36,847 nt of DNA from the NCBI GenBank assembly GCA_025055595.1, contig JANWWU010000001.1, positions 1 to 36,847 on the forward strand. Reading direction: 5' to 3'. Positions 1 through 8,893 of the stretch are shown piece after piece. The translations under genes and the position numbers were made by a program. How positions within the stretch are numbered: position 1 is the first letter of the stretch; the number at the start of each line of letters is the position of its first letter. Below the pieces are notes generated by a model. That model worked only from the letters and a program-made list of their open reading frames with translations, searched no databases and was not told where the DNA came from. Source of the stretch: Planctomycetota bacterium (GTDB lineage: Bacteria; Planctomycetota; UBA11346).

Positions 1-659
1 CACGTCGTGCTCGGCCTGATCTTCTTGAAGTACGTCTCCGATGCCTTCAAGGAGCGTCGCGCCGAGCTGGAAGCCGCCTTCCGCGACCCGCACCACGAAT
101 ACTACCTCGGCGAGCATGCCGAGGATCTGATCGCCGACGAACTCGAAGCGCGCGACTATTACACCGAGAAGAACGTCTTCTGGGTGCCGGCGCTCGCCCG
201 CTGGGACTTCATCCAGGCGCACGCCAAGGTGGCGGTGGGCACCAAGCTCGAGGTAAAGAACGGCAACAACAGCGAGTACGAGTTCAAAGGCATCGGCCGC
301 CTGCTCGACGACGCGCTAGAGGCGGTGGAAAAGGAGAACCCCAAGCTCAAGGGCGTGCTGGAGAAGGACTACGCGCGCAAGCAGATCGACCCCGCGCTGC
401 TAGGCTTGATCGACTTAATCGGCTGTATTCCCTTCCACCACGGCACGCTCAAGGCCAAGGACATCCTCGGCCATGTGTACGAGTACTTCCTCGGCGAGTT
501 CGCCCTCGCCGAGGGCAAGACCAGAAGGCCGACTTCATCCTCGTCTATCCGCTGTTCCACATCTCCGACTGGGGCGGCGGGTGCCTGCGCGAGGACAATC
601 GGCGGAAGTACGCAGCGCCGGCCGCGGCCAATGCGAACTTTGCGTGGGTGAATGCATGA
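1..659 (+). pseudogene. Type I restriction-modification methylase HsdM, broken remnant (5' end outside window)
   Basis: The first reading frame, open from the window edge, matches the N-terminal helical domain of Hsd[16 protein letters not shown] at the start and [19 protein letters not shown] near 463-522. In intact HsdM the next segment is the Q/FYTP stretch and the SAM-binding motif I. Here both are missing. From about 526 the homology resumes in another frame as [18 protein letters not shown], and then [10 protein letters not shown] up to the TGA at 657-659. That second piece corresponds to the catalytic NPPF region, where NPPF has become YPLF. So the gene carries an internal deletion with a frameshift, a degraded catalytic motif and a lost C-terminus. 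It cannot encode a working methylase. Its last stop overlaps the ATG of the downstream radC gene (ATGA, 656-659). The family call is confident; the exact breakpoints are inferred from memory of the family. Confidence 0.85.
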
Positions 660-1345
660 CCGAAGACGATCTGCACTACCACGGCCATCGACGGCGGCTC
701 CGAGAAAAGTTTTTGAAAAACGGGCTCAGCGGTTTCGCCGACTATGAGGTCGTAGAGCTGCTTCTTACGCTGGCAATTCCCCGCTCAGACGTGAAGCAAC
801 CCGCCAAAGCACTGATTGCTCGTTTCGGCAACCTGCGGGGCGTCCTCGATGCACCCCTTGAAGAGCTCCGTTGCGTCAACGGCATCGGCAAAGTCGCACC
901 GGTGGCGCTTCAGATCATTAAGGCAGCTGCCACCCTCTATCTTCAGCAGTGCGCCGAAGACCGCGACTTACTCGCAGATCACACCCGGCTCTGCGAGTTC
1001 TGGCGCATGCGGATCGGCGCACTTCAGAACGAGGTGTTCGAAGTCGCGTATCTTGACTCGAGTTACCGGCTGCTGCGTAATGGAGTGGAAACGCTTGAGG
1101 AGGGCACCATCGACCGGGCCGCGGTCTACCCCCGACGCGTCATCGAAGCCGCGCTGAAACGCGGAGCGGCAGCGGTCGTGCTCGCACACAACCACCCGAA
1201 CGCGAACCTCACGCCGACCGAACAAGACAAGGCGCTCACGCGCGCCATCGTCCTCGCTGCGGACACGGTGCATCTCAAAGTGGTCGATCACCTGATCGTG
1301 TCAGCACAGGACACGTTCAGCTTTCGCAAATCGGGCCTCCTGTGA
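656..1345 (+). CDS. radC: RadC-like JAB-domain protein
   Basis: This 229-residue protein has the two-part RadC layout. An N-terminal helix-hairpin-helix region contains the VNGIGKVAP turn. A C-terminal JAB/MPN domain contains the metal-site motif [15 protein letters not shown], which supplies the His-x-His-Pro and Ser/Thr-xx-Asp ligands of the JAMM signature. RadC proteins were once linked to DNA repair, but their real activity is unsettled; they are enriched in defence islands and mobile elements. I chose the ATG at 656 because it overlaps the stop of the hsdM remnant and because the protein from there has the usual RadC length; the open frame upstream encodes only an arginine-rich shadow. 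The stop overlaps the GTG of the helicase-nuclease gene (1342-1345), which suggests translational coupling to it. Confidence 0.9.
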   Translation: MTEDDLHYHGHRRRLREKFLKNGLSGFADYEVVELLLTLAIPRSDVKQPAKALIARFGNLRGVLDAPLEELRCVNGIGKVAPVALQIIKAAATLYLQQCAEDRDLLADHTRLCEFWRMRIGALQNEVFEVAYLDSSYRLLRNGVETLEEGTIDRAAVYPRRVIEAALKRGAAAVVLAHNHPNANLTPTEQDKALTRAIVLAADTVHLKVVDHLIVSAQDTFSFRKSGLL

Positions 1346-4197
1346 GCATCGCACCCGCCATTGCCCGGCACTATCCATCGCTCAACGACGCCCAGCGGGC
1401 CATCGTCGGTCATCTCGATGGGCCGCTGCTCGTGATCGCAGGTCCTGGCTCTGGGAAGACATTCAGCATCGTGCTTCGTGCCCTGAACCTCCTACTGCTG
1501 AAGAAGGCACAGCCTCGGCAACTAGTGCTCTGTACCTTCACCGAGAAGGCCGCCTTCGAAATGCGCGACCGCCTGACGGCCGCCGCTCGGAAGGTTGGCT
1601 ATACGGGCGACTTGTCTGAGCTCACGGTCTCCACGATCCACGGCTTTTGCAACCGCGTGCTCGTGCAGCATCGTCACAAGACGGTGCTGGGCCATGGTTT
1701 CGAAACGCTCGACGAGCTGACGCAACTGCTCTTCATCTTCGAGCATTTCGATGAAATCGTCGGCCCGGCCAAGAACGACCTCTTCCTCGGCAAATGGAAG
1801 ACCCGCTGGACTGCCATCGAAGGCGTGCGCGGCTACTTCGACAAGATTACTGAAGAGCTCGTCGATCCCGAGCGGCTCGCTGGCTCCGACAAACCGTTTC
1901 TCGCCGCGATCGGCAGCGCCTACCGTCGCTACGAGCGCGCCCTTCGCAATGCCAACCGAATCGACTTCGCGCACCTGCAGCGGTTCGTTTACGACCTGCT
2001 CGGCGACCCCGCCACTGCGGACGCCGTGACCCGCGACCTTCGCTATGTCCTCGTAGACGAGTACCAGGACACCAACTACATCCAAGAACAGCTGCTCTTC
2101 AAGCTGACGGAGAAGGGTCGAAACCTCTGCGTGGTAGGCGACGAGGACCAAAGCCTCTACCGGTTCCGTGGTGCAACCGTGCGCAACATCCTCGAATTTC
2201 CGCAGCGGGTGCCCGGTTGCAAGGTCGTCAAGCTCACCACCAACTACCGCTCCCACCGCGCCATTGTCGAGCGCTATGACCGCTGGATGGCTTCTGCCGA
2301 CTGGTCCAACCCACGCGGTCCGTCCTTTCGCTTCAACAAGACCATCGTGGCCGATGCGGCAAGCACGCATGCGGAGTATCCGTCCGTCATCGCGATCTGG
2401 GGCAAGGACAAGGACGACGAGGCGAACCGCTTCGCCGACCTCGTCGCGTTCTTGAAGAAGAACCAGGTCATCGCCGACTTCGGGCAGGTGGCCCTGCTCT
2501 TGCACAGTGTGCGCAGGGAGCACAGCGCCCCATACGTGACCGCGCTGAAGGCCAAAGGCATACCGGCTTTCTGCCCGCGCGCCCGCGCCTACTTCGAAAT
2601 TCCGGAAGTCCGCGACCTGGTCGCCTGCTTTGCGGTGCTGTTCGGCTGGCATGGCAACGGTCGCGGGCAAGTCAGCGGCGCGGTCGAGGAGCTTGCGAGG
2701 TACGTGGACGAGGCCATCGTCCAGCTCGGGCGACGCTTCGCCTATCCCCATCCGCTGGTCGTTGCCTTGCGACGTTGGACCAGCCAGATCGCAGCGCTCC
2801 GGAAAGGGGAAGCGCTCGACCTGCGCCCAGCCGACTTCTTCTACCGCCTGCTCGCCCTCGACCCGTTCAAGAGCGCTCTCCGCGACGAGAACACCGCCCG
2901 CAATCTCGCGATCTTCTCCCAGCTCCTGAACGTTTTCCAAACCTATTACCATTACACCGTCGTCACGCACCGAAACCGTGAGTCGCTGCGGCTGCATCTC
3001 TTCAATAGCTTCCTACGCCTGCTGTATGACGGTGGCATTAACGAGTACGAGGATCCGGATCAGCCCTTTCCCAAGGGCCATGTGCAAGTGATGACCATTC
3101 ATCAAGCCAAAGGGCTGGAGTTCCCGGTTGTCGTAGTTGGCTCGCTCTCAACCCAGCTCTCGAGCCCTAAGCAGATCGACCACGACCTCGCGCCGTTCTA
3201 CCACCGCCCGCCATTCGAGCCGGAAGACCGCATCACCCTCTTCGATCGGATGCGCCTACACTACGTCGCCTTCTCCCGACCGCAGAAGCTGCTGGTGCTG
3301 ACCGCACACGAGCCGCCAAAGGAGCACTTCGCCCCCATCTGGCAGGGGCTTCCGCAGTGGCCCTACGTGCGGAAGGATCTGCTCGCTGCCCAGCGCTTCG
3401 AGGTTCATGAGCGGACGCCGGTAAAAAAGACCTACAGCTTCACCGGCGACCTCAAGATCTACGAGACCTGCCCGCGGCAGTACCAGTTTTTTCGCGAGTA
3501 TGACTTCGCCCCCTCACGCTCGGCGGTGATCTTCTTCGGCCTGCTCGTGCACCAGACCATCGAGGAGATTCACCGCATCGTGATGGACGGCAAGCTCAAC
3601 ACGCTAACCGAATCACGCATCCGGGAGCTCTTCGACCGGACCTTCCGATTCCTGAGTCTTTCTGACATTCGTCCTATCGACGATACGGCGCGGGCGGCAG
3701 CTTTCGCGCAAGTGATGAACTACTTCCGGCAGAACCAGGCCGAGATGCGACGGGTGATCCAAACTGAGGTAGATGTCTCGCTAGAGAAAGATAGCTACAT
3801 CCTTACGGGGAAAGTGGACTTGCTACTGGGCGGCGACGGCAAGCTCGAGCTGCTCGACTTCAAGACCTCGCCCCGGCCTGTACACAGCCCAGAGCTCATC
3901 GTCGCCTACGAACGCCAGCTTTGCACGTACGCCCACATTCTCGAAAAACGCCACGGCAAGCGCGTGCACCGGCTCATGCTGTATTGGACTTCAGAACCAC
4001 ATAAAGAGAATGCTTTGATGGTTCTGCCTTATGACCCACAGCGCGTCGAAGAAGCTGGGCGCTACTTCGACGAGACCGTGCGCCGCATCCAGGCGCGGGA
4101 GTTCGCGGTGACCACGCCGCCCGAGGCAGCGATCTGCAAAGAGTGCGACCTGCGGATGCTTTGCCGCAGCGAAGGGATCATCACAGGAAAAAGCTGA
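1342..4197 (+). CDS. UvrD/PcrA-like superfamily 1 helicase fused to an AddB/RecB-type Fe-S PD-(D/E)XK nuclease
   Basis: The protein has 951 residues. The helicase part shows a Q-motif (LNDAQ, about 14-18), Walker A AGPGSGKT at 33-40, motif II VDEYQDT at about 238-244, the VVGDEDQSLYRFRGA motif, motif V (MTIHQAKGLEF, from 584) and motif VI (YVAFSR, 641-646). The last 250 residues are a RecB-family nuclease: Asp826 in GKVDLLL and DFKT at 839-842 give the D...DxK catalytic pattern. Cys710 pairs with Cys932, Cys935 and Cys941 (C-x2-C-x5-C), the spacing known from the 4Fe-4S cluster of AddB, AdnB and Cas4. The likely activity is ATP-driven 3'-5' unwinding with DNA cleavage. The GTG start overlaps the radC stop by 4 nt, and the methyltransferase begins 11 nt downstream. 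Placed between radC and a methylase/helicase pair, its likely role is DNA defence rather than general repair; that role is inferred. Confidence 0.92.
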   Translation: MSIAPAIARHYPSLNDAQRAIVGHLDGPLLVIAGPGSGKTFSIVLRALNLLLLKKAQPRQLVLCTFTEKAAFEMRDRLTAAARKVGYTGDLSELTVSTIHGFCNRVLVQHRHKTVLGHGFETLDELTQLLFIFEHFDEIVGPAKNDLFLGKWKTRWTAIEGVRGYFDKITEELVDPERLAGSDKPFLAAIGSAYRRYERALRNANRIDFAHLQRFVYDLLGDPATADAVTRDLRYVLVDEYQDTNYIQEQLLFKLTEKGRNLCVVGDEDQSLYRFRGATVRNILEFPQRVPGCKVVKLTTNYRSHRAIVERYDRWMASADWSNPRGPSFRFNKTIVADAASTHAEYPSVIAIWGKDKDDEANRFADLVAFLKKNQVIADFGQVALLLHSVRREHSAPYVTALKAKGIPAFCPRARAYFEIPEVRDLVACFAVLFGWHGNGRGQVSGAVEELARYVDEAIVQLGRRFAYPHPLVVALRRWTSQIAALRKGEALDLRPADFFYRLLALDPFKSALRDENTARNLAIFSQLLNVFQTYYHYTVVTHRNRESLRLHLFNSFLRLLYDGGINEYEDPDQPFPKGHVQVMTIHQAKGLEFPVVVVGSLSTQLSSPKQIDHDLAPFYHRPPFEPEDRITLFDRMRLHYVAFSRPQKLLVLTAHEPPKEHFAPIWQGLPQWPYVRKDLLAAQRFEVHERTPVKKTYSFTGDLKIYETCPRQYQFFREYDFAPSRSAVIFFGLLVHQTIEEIHRIVMDGKLNTLTESRIRELFDRTFRFLSLSDIRPIDDTARAAAFAQVMNYFRQNQAEMRRVIQTEVDVSLEKDSYILTGKVDLLLGGDGKLELLDFKTSPRPVHSPELIVAYERQLCTYAHILEKRHGKRVHRLMLYWTSEPHKENALMVLPYDPQRVEEAGRYFDETVRRIQAREFAVTTPPEAAICKECDLRMLCRSEGIITGKS

Positions 4198-4198
4198 C

Positions 4199-4205
4199 GA
4201 GGAGA
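4199..4205 (+). promoter_or_regulatory. Ribosome binding site of the methyltransferase gene
   Basis: GAGGAGA lies just after the helicase-nuclease stop and 3 nt before the ATG at 4209. It fixes that ATG as the start, in preference to the in-frame ATG at 4143 inside the preceding gene. Confidence 0.7.
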
Positions 4206-4208
4206 CCC

Positions 4209-6128
4209 ATGGCAAAGATCGAGATCACGAAAACCGAGCTGGTCTGGCCCGGCAAGTACAACGAGGATGGCACCCCCAAGGAAGTGCCGCGGGTGAGCCT
4301 GCCCTTCCAGGTCATCGAGACCATCAACGAGAGCCGCGCCACGCGCGAGGCGAAGAAGGGCGGCGTGCAGTGCACGCTCTTTGATGTCTACGAAGGCAAA
4401 GAGGGCGATACGTTTGAGGCGGGTTGGAAGAACAAGCTGATTTGGGGCGACAACCTGCTGGTGATGGGGTCGCTCTTGGAGAAGTTCGCGGGGAAGATCG
4501 ACCTCATCTACATCGATCCGCCGTTTGCGACGGGGGCCGATTTCGGCTTTAGTGCGCCCGTCGGGGACTCTGGCGAAGTGATCGCAAAGGAGCAGTCCAC
4601 CATTGAGGAGAAGGCATACCGCGACACATGGGGACGTGGCCGAGACTCATGGTTCGCGATGATGCGGGACCGCCTGGTGCTAATGCGAGATCTTCTGAGC
4701 ACCCAGGGAACGATCTACGTACATGTGGACTGGTATGTTGGTCACCACCTCCGGCCAGTACTTGACGAGGTGTTCTCTGAGGACAACTCACTTGGTGAGG
4801 TGGTGTGGTCCTACGGGTCGCCGTCCGGCGGTCGTGTATCGGGCGCAAAGCTGGTGAAGGCTCATGATCTGATCTATGTCTATGCGCGCGAATATGGCCG
4901 GCACAAGTACAAGCTTGTTTACCTGCCGTACTCCGACAAGTACGTCGCCGACTGGTTTAAGTTCACGGATAAGGACGGACGCAAATACCGAAAGCGGTGG
5001 CGGCGCGATGAGAATGGCGAGTCATACGTGGAGAAGCAGTATCTCGACGAGAGTCCCGGCGTTCCCGCGAGCACTGTATGGTCAGACATTCAACAAGTAT
5101 ATGCTGATCCGCGTGCGTACAAGGAAGGTGTGTCGTCTGAGATAACAGGCTTCCCAACTCAAAAGCCGGAGAGGCTACTTGAGCGGATTCTAGGGGTGTC
5201 GACTGAACCTGGTGACCTCATCGCCGACTTCTTCTGCGGCTCAGGCACAACGCTAGCGGTGGCCGAGAAGCTCGGCCGGCGCTGGATCGGCTGCGACCTC
5301 GGCCGTTGGGCCATCCACGTCACTCGCAAGCGCCTGCTCTCCATCCCCAACTGCAAGCCCTTCGAGATTCTCAATCTCGGCAAGTACGAGCGGCAGTACT
5401 GGCAGGGTGTGACCTTCGGCGACAAGAAGGACAAGTCTGTCGCGGAACAGAAGCTCTACGAGTATCTCGCCTTCATCCTGAAGCTTTATGGAGCACAGCC
5501 AGTAGCGGGCATGGCGCACCTGCACGGTAAGAAGGGCAAGGCCATGGTGCACATTGGCGCGGTGGACGCGCCGGTCACCATCGCCGAGATCGACGCCGCG
5601 GTGGATGAGTGCGCCAAACTCAAGCAGTCGGAGCTGCACGTGCTCGGCTGGGAGTGGGAGATGGGCCTGTACGACCTGATGGTCGAGGCGGCGAAGAAGA
5701 AGGGCGTGAAGCTCCTGCTCCTGCAGATCCCGCGTGAGGTGATGGAGCAGCAGGCCGCCGAGAAAGGCGACGTGCGCTTCTTCGAGCTGGCGTATCTAGA
5801 GGCTGAGATCAAGCAGCCGAAGAAACTAACTGTGGAAGTGGCGCTCAAGGACTTCGTCATCCCCAACACGGAGCTGATCCCCGAGGACGTGCGCAGTAAG
5901 GTCAAGAAGTGGTCGGACTACATCGACTACTGGGCGGTGGACTGGGACTTCCAGAACGACACCTTCATGCAGGGCTGGGTGGCCTACCGCACGCGCAAAG
6001 AGCGCAAGCTCCCGCTTACGTCCGATCTGCACACTTACGAGAAGCCGGGCAAGTACCGCATCCTCGTTAAAGTGATCGACATCTTTGGCAACGACACCTC
6101 GCAAGCCTTCGACGTGGAGGTGAAGTAA
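4209..6128 (+). CDS. Type III-like site-specific DNA methyltransferase (beta-class, Mod)
   Basis: This is a 639-residue DNA amino-methyltransferase. The catalytic motif DPPF (103-106) precedes the SAM-binding motif FFCGSGTT (about 341-348). This order defines the beta class, to which type III Mod subunits and other N6-adenine or N4-cytosine methylases belong. The stretch between the two motifs (about residues 120-335) should hold the target recognition domain. There the DNA is clearly richer in A and T: bases 4861-4920 have 28 G/C of 60, against 41 of 60 at 5281-5340. This suggests an exchanged recognition segment. The C-terminal 35 residues (HTYEKPGKYRILVKVIDIFG onward) resemble a PKD/Ig-like beta-sandwich, which is unusual on a methylase. 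The restriction helicase gene follows after 2 nt, so the two probably form a modification-restriction pair. The base modified cannot be read from the sequence. Confidence 0.9.
   Translation: MAKIEITKTELVWPGKYNEDGTPKEVPRVSLPFQVIETINESRATREAKKGGVQCTLFDVYEGKEGDTFEAGWKNKLIWGDNLLVMGSLLEKFAGKIDLIYIDPPFATGADFGFSAPVGDSGEVIAKEQSTIEEKAYRDTWGRGRDSWFAMMRDRLVLMRDLLSTQGTIYVHVDWYVGHHLRPVLDEVFSEDNSLGEVVWSYGSPSGGRVSGAKLVKAHDLIYVYAREYGRHKYKLVYLPYSDKYVADWFKFTDKDGRKYRKRWRRDENGESYVEKQYLDESPGVPASTVWSDIQQVYADPRAYKEGVSSEITGFPTQKPERLLERILGVSTEPGDLIADFFCGSGTTLAVAEKLGRRWIGCDLGRWAIHVTRKRLLSIPNCKPFEILNLGKYERQYWQGVTFGDKKDKSVAEQKLYEYLAFILKLYGAQPVAGMAHLHGKKGKAMVHIGAVDAPVTIAEIDAAVDECAKLKQSELHVLGWEWEMGLYDLMVEAAKKKGVKLLLLQIPREVMEQQAAEKGDVRFFELAYLEAEIKQPKKLTVEVALKDFVIPNTELIPEDVRSKVKKWSDYIDYWAVDWDFQNDTFMQGWVAYRTRKERKLPLTSDLHTYEKPGKYRILVKVIDIFGNDTSQAFDVEVK
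6116..6120 (+). promoter_or_regulatory. Ribosome binding site of the restriction helicase gene
   Basis: GGAGG lies inside the last codons of the methyltransferase gene, 10 nt before the ATG at 6131. It supports translation of the two genes from one messenger. Confidence 0.6.
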
Positions 6129-6130
6129 CC

Positions 6131-8893
6131 ATGCCAAAGTCGGTCATCGCCTACAACAAGGATTTACCGGAGATCCCGGGACGACGCCCGTGGGAGAAAC
6201 CCACGCAGCACCTCGTGAAGGACGACAGCGCACCGACCGGCTGGAGCATCGCCGAGGGCCGCCGGCCGAGCCGCTTGTTGCTGGTGCCAAAGATTCGCGA
6301 GCAGGTGGACGTCTGGCGCGAGAGCGGCTACAAAGGCGCATCAGACGTCACCCGGCGGCTCCTCGAGTACTGGTTCGAGGAGGACCACGAGGTTCCCGGA
6401 TTCGGTGTGCCGTTCCGCTACTACTTCTGTCAGCGCGAGGCGATCGAGACGCTGGCGTGGCTCGTGGAGATTGCTAGCAAGCGCGACGTGCAGAAGCTGA
6501 TCGAAGCCTACGCAAGCAAGTTCAAGAAGGACCTGCTTACCGACAACATCACCTTCCAGACCACGATGGACGGACAACGGCAGCTACGGCGCTACGTGCC
6601 GGAGCTCGACGCCGACGGCGTGCAGGACCTGCCGCCAGAGAACCTGCGCCGGTACGCGTTCAAGATGGCCACCGGCTCCGGCAAGACCTGGGTGATGGCG
6701 ATGGTCATCGTCTGGGCCCGCTTCCATAAGCAGCGGGTGCCTAATTCAGATCTGTCCACGAACTTCCTGATCGTTGCGCCCAACGTGATCGTCTATCAGC
6801 GGCTGGAGAGGGACTTTGCTGCCAACCGCCTCTTTTATGAACTGCCCCTGATTCCGCCGGAGTGGCGCGGCGCGTTCAGCCAGAAGGTCATCCTGCGCGG
6901 CGAGGCCGCGGAACCGGACCCGTCTGGCAACCTGTTCCTCACGAATGTCCAGCAGCTCTACGAGTCGCGCGACGAGGAGTGGACACCGGCCAACGCCATC
7001 GAGGCCTTGCTCGGCAAGAAGCCCGGCAAGGACCTCGCCGCCTCTGGGCAGCGGTCGATGCTGGAGCGGTTGAAGTCGCTCAAGGACCTTGTGGTGCTGA
7101 ACGACGAGGCGCACCACGTGCATGACGAGGACCTGGCCTGGAGCCAGTCGCTACTGGCGATTCATCGGGCGCTGCCCAAGGGCCTCGCGCTCTGGCTCGA
7201 CTTCTCCGCCACGCCGAAGGACCAGAACGGGATGTACTTCCCTTGGACCGTCTGCGATTACCCCCTCGCGCAGGCGGTGGAGGACCGCATCGTCAAGGCC
7301 CCGCTCATCGTCACCAAGGAGGATGACTCGAACCAGCCGAAGGATCCCGAGGGGGTCACAGCGGATAACATCGGCGAGAAGTACGGCTACTGGCTGCGGG
7401 CGGCGGTGCAGCGCTGGAAGGAACATTACACGGTCTACAAGCAGCTCGATACGCGGCCGGTGCTTTTCATCATGGCCGAGAAGTATGCGTATGCCGACGC
7501 GATCGGCGAGTACCTCTGGAAGACCACGGAGTTCGGCTTTGAGAAGGACGAGGTTCTCGTCATCCACACCGACGCTGCGGGCGAGATCACCAAAAAGGAT
7601 CTCGACAAGGCGCGCAAGGCAGCGAGCGATATTGACAAGGCCAACAGCAAGATCAAGGCGATCGTCAGCGTGATGATGCTGCGCGAAGGCTGGGACGTGC
7701 GCAACGTGACCGTCGTCCTCGGCCTGCGGCCGTTCACGGCGAAGGCCGAGATCCTGCCCGAGCAGGTCATCGGGCGCGGCCTGCGGTTGATGACCCAGGT
7801 GAGCCCAGACCGCACGCAGACGCTCGAGGTGCTCGGGACTCGCAACCTGCTGAACGTCCTGCGCACCCAGCTCGAAGCCGAAGGCGTGGGCGTGGCGAGC
7901 ACCAAGACGGATCCCCTGCCGCCAGTGATCATTACGCCCGTACGAGAACGCTTGCAGTACGACATCGCGATCCCGATCACCAAGCCGAGCCTCGTGCACA
8001 ACATCTGCAAGCTCTCGGATCTCAACGTGGCTGGGCTGGAGGCGATCTACGAGCAGGAGGAGCTGGCCGAGCAGTTCCGGCTGAAGCTGAAGCTCGAGTT
8101 CGCGACCACCGAGACGGAGGTCCACCAGGCTGACATCGCGGCCGGCGAGCTGCCGCCCGCACACGAGTTGCTCGCCAGTATCACCAACAAGGTCATCGAC
8201 CGCGCCAAGCTGCCGAACCGCTTCGCTGAGCTTTACCCCGCGGTGCGGGACTATGTAAGGGACCGATGCTTCGGTAAAAAGGTCAACTTGGATGACGCGG
8301 TGATTCGCTCCCATCTCGCGCGGCTCGAGCTGCAGGAGGGCATCGCGAAGTATCTCGCTCGAAAGATCGCCGACCTGACCGTCGAACGCCGCGCCATCGA
8401 GTTCGACAAGTCCGACTTCCGCCTCTCCGAGACCAGACCCTTCAGTTGGCGGCGCAACTTGCCGCCGCTCGAAGCTAAAAAAACTGTGTTCAACTACGTC
8501 GCCACTTACAATAATTTCGAGCGAGGCCTCGCCGAGTTCCTGGACGCGGCCTCCGATGTCCTCCGCTTCGCGTCGCTTGGAACGACGGAGCAGGGCGAGT
8601 CCGGCACCCAGTTCCGCGTAGACTATTTGAAGCCGAGCGGTGCGATCGGCTTCTACCACCCGGACTGGGTGGTCGTGCAGCAGACCAAGGAAGGGGAGGT
8701 CAACTGGATCATCGAGACCAAAGGTCGGGTGCGGGAGGACACGGCGTCGAAGGACAAGGCGATTGAGATCTGGTGCGAGCGCATCAGTGCAGTAACTAGC
8801 ACGGCTTGGAAGTACGTCCGCATCAATCAGACTGAGTTCGACGGATGCAAAGCAGAGACTTTGGCCGACTTGCTTGAGCGTGTTCGACGATGA
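6131..8893 (+). CDS. Type III-like restriction enzyme, DEAD-like helicase with C-terminal PD-(D/E)XK nuclease (Res)
   Basis: The protein has 920 residues. The superfamily 2 helicase core shows motif I ATGSGKT (180-186), motif II NDEAHH (from 324), motif III FSAT (358-361), and REGWDVRNV followed by QVIGRGLR (545-552) as motifs V and VI. The combination of DEAH-like motif II with REGWDV/IGRGLR is typical of type III Res subunits. The C-terminus has PDW with Asp845, then IIETKG with Glu862 and Lys864, a PD-(D/E)XK nuclease site. The enzyme should cleave DNA lacking the modification made by the upstream methylase, driven by ATP hydrolysis. It begins 2 nt after the methylase stop. Its last codons run over the start of the hsdR remnant in another frame, which marks the right-hand junction of the inserted module. 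The target site is unknown. Confidence 0.9.
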   Translation: MPKSVIAYNKDLPEIPGRRPWEKPTQHLVKDDSAPTGWSIAEGRRPSRLLLVPKIREQVDVWRESGYKGASDVTRRLLEYWFEEDHEVPGFGVPFRYYFCQREAIETLAWLVEIASKRDVQKLIEAYASKFKKDLLTDNITFQTTMDGQRQLRRYVPELDADGVQDLPPENLRRYAFKMATGSGKTWVMAMVIVWARFHKQRVPNSDLSTNFLIVAPNVIVYQRLERDFAANRLFYELPLIPPEWRGAFSQKVILRGEAAEPDPSGNLFLTNVQQLYESRDEEWTPANAIEALLGKKPGKDLAASGQRSMLERLKSLKDLVVLNDEAHHVHDEDLAWSQSLLAIHRALPKGLALWLDFSATPKDQNGMYFPWTVCDYPLAQAVEDRIVKAPLIVTKEDDSNQPKDPEGVTADNIGEKYGYWLRAAVQRWKEHYTVYKQLDTRPVLFIMAEKYAYADAIGEYLWKTTEFGFEKDEVLVIHTDAAGEITKKDLDKARKAASDIDKANSKIKAIVSVMMLREGWDVRNVTVVLGLRPFTAKAEILPEQVIGRGLRLMTQVSPDRTQTLEVLGTRNLLNVLRTQLEAEGVGVASTKTDPLPPVIITPVRERLQYDIAIPITKPSLVHNICKLSDLNVAGLEAIYEQEELAEQFRLKLKLEFATTETEVHQADIAAGELPPAHELLASITNKVIDRAKLPNRFAELYPAVRDYVRDRCFGKKVNLDDAVIRSHLARLELQEGIAKYLARKIADLTVERRAIEFDKSDFRLSETRPFSWRRNLPPLEAKKTVFNYVATYNNFERGLAEFLDAASDVLRFASLGTTEQGESGTQFRVDYLKPSGAIGFYHPDWVVVQQTKEGEVNWIIETKGRVREDTASKDKAIEIWCERISAVTSTAWKYVRINQTEFDGCKAETLADLLERVRR

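Noticed and set aside
473-655. N-terminal extension of 61 codons on radC
   Set aside because: It overlaps the hsdM remnant in another frame and encodes Arg/Ser-rich sequence. RadC proteins normally start near the ATG at 656.
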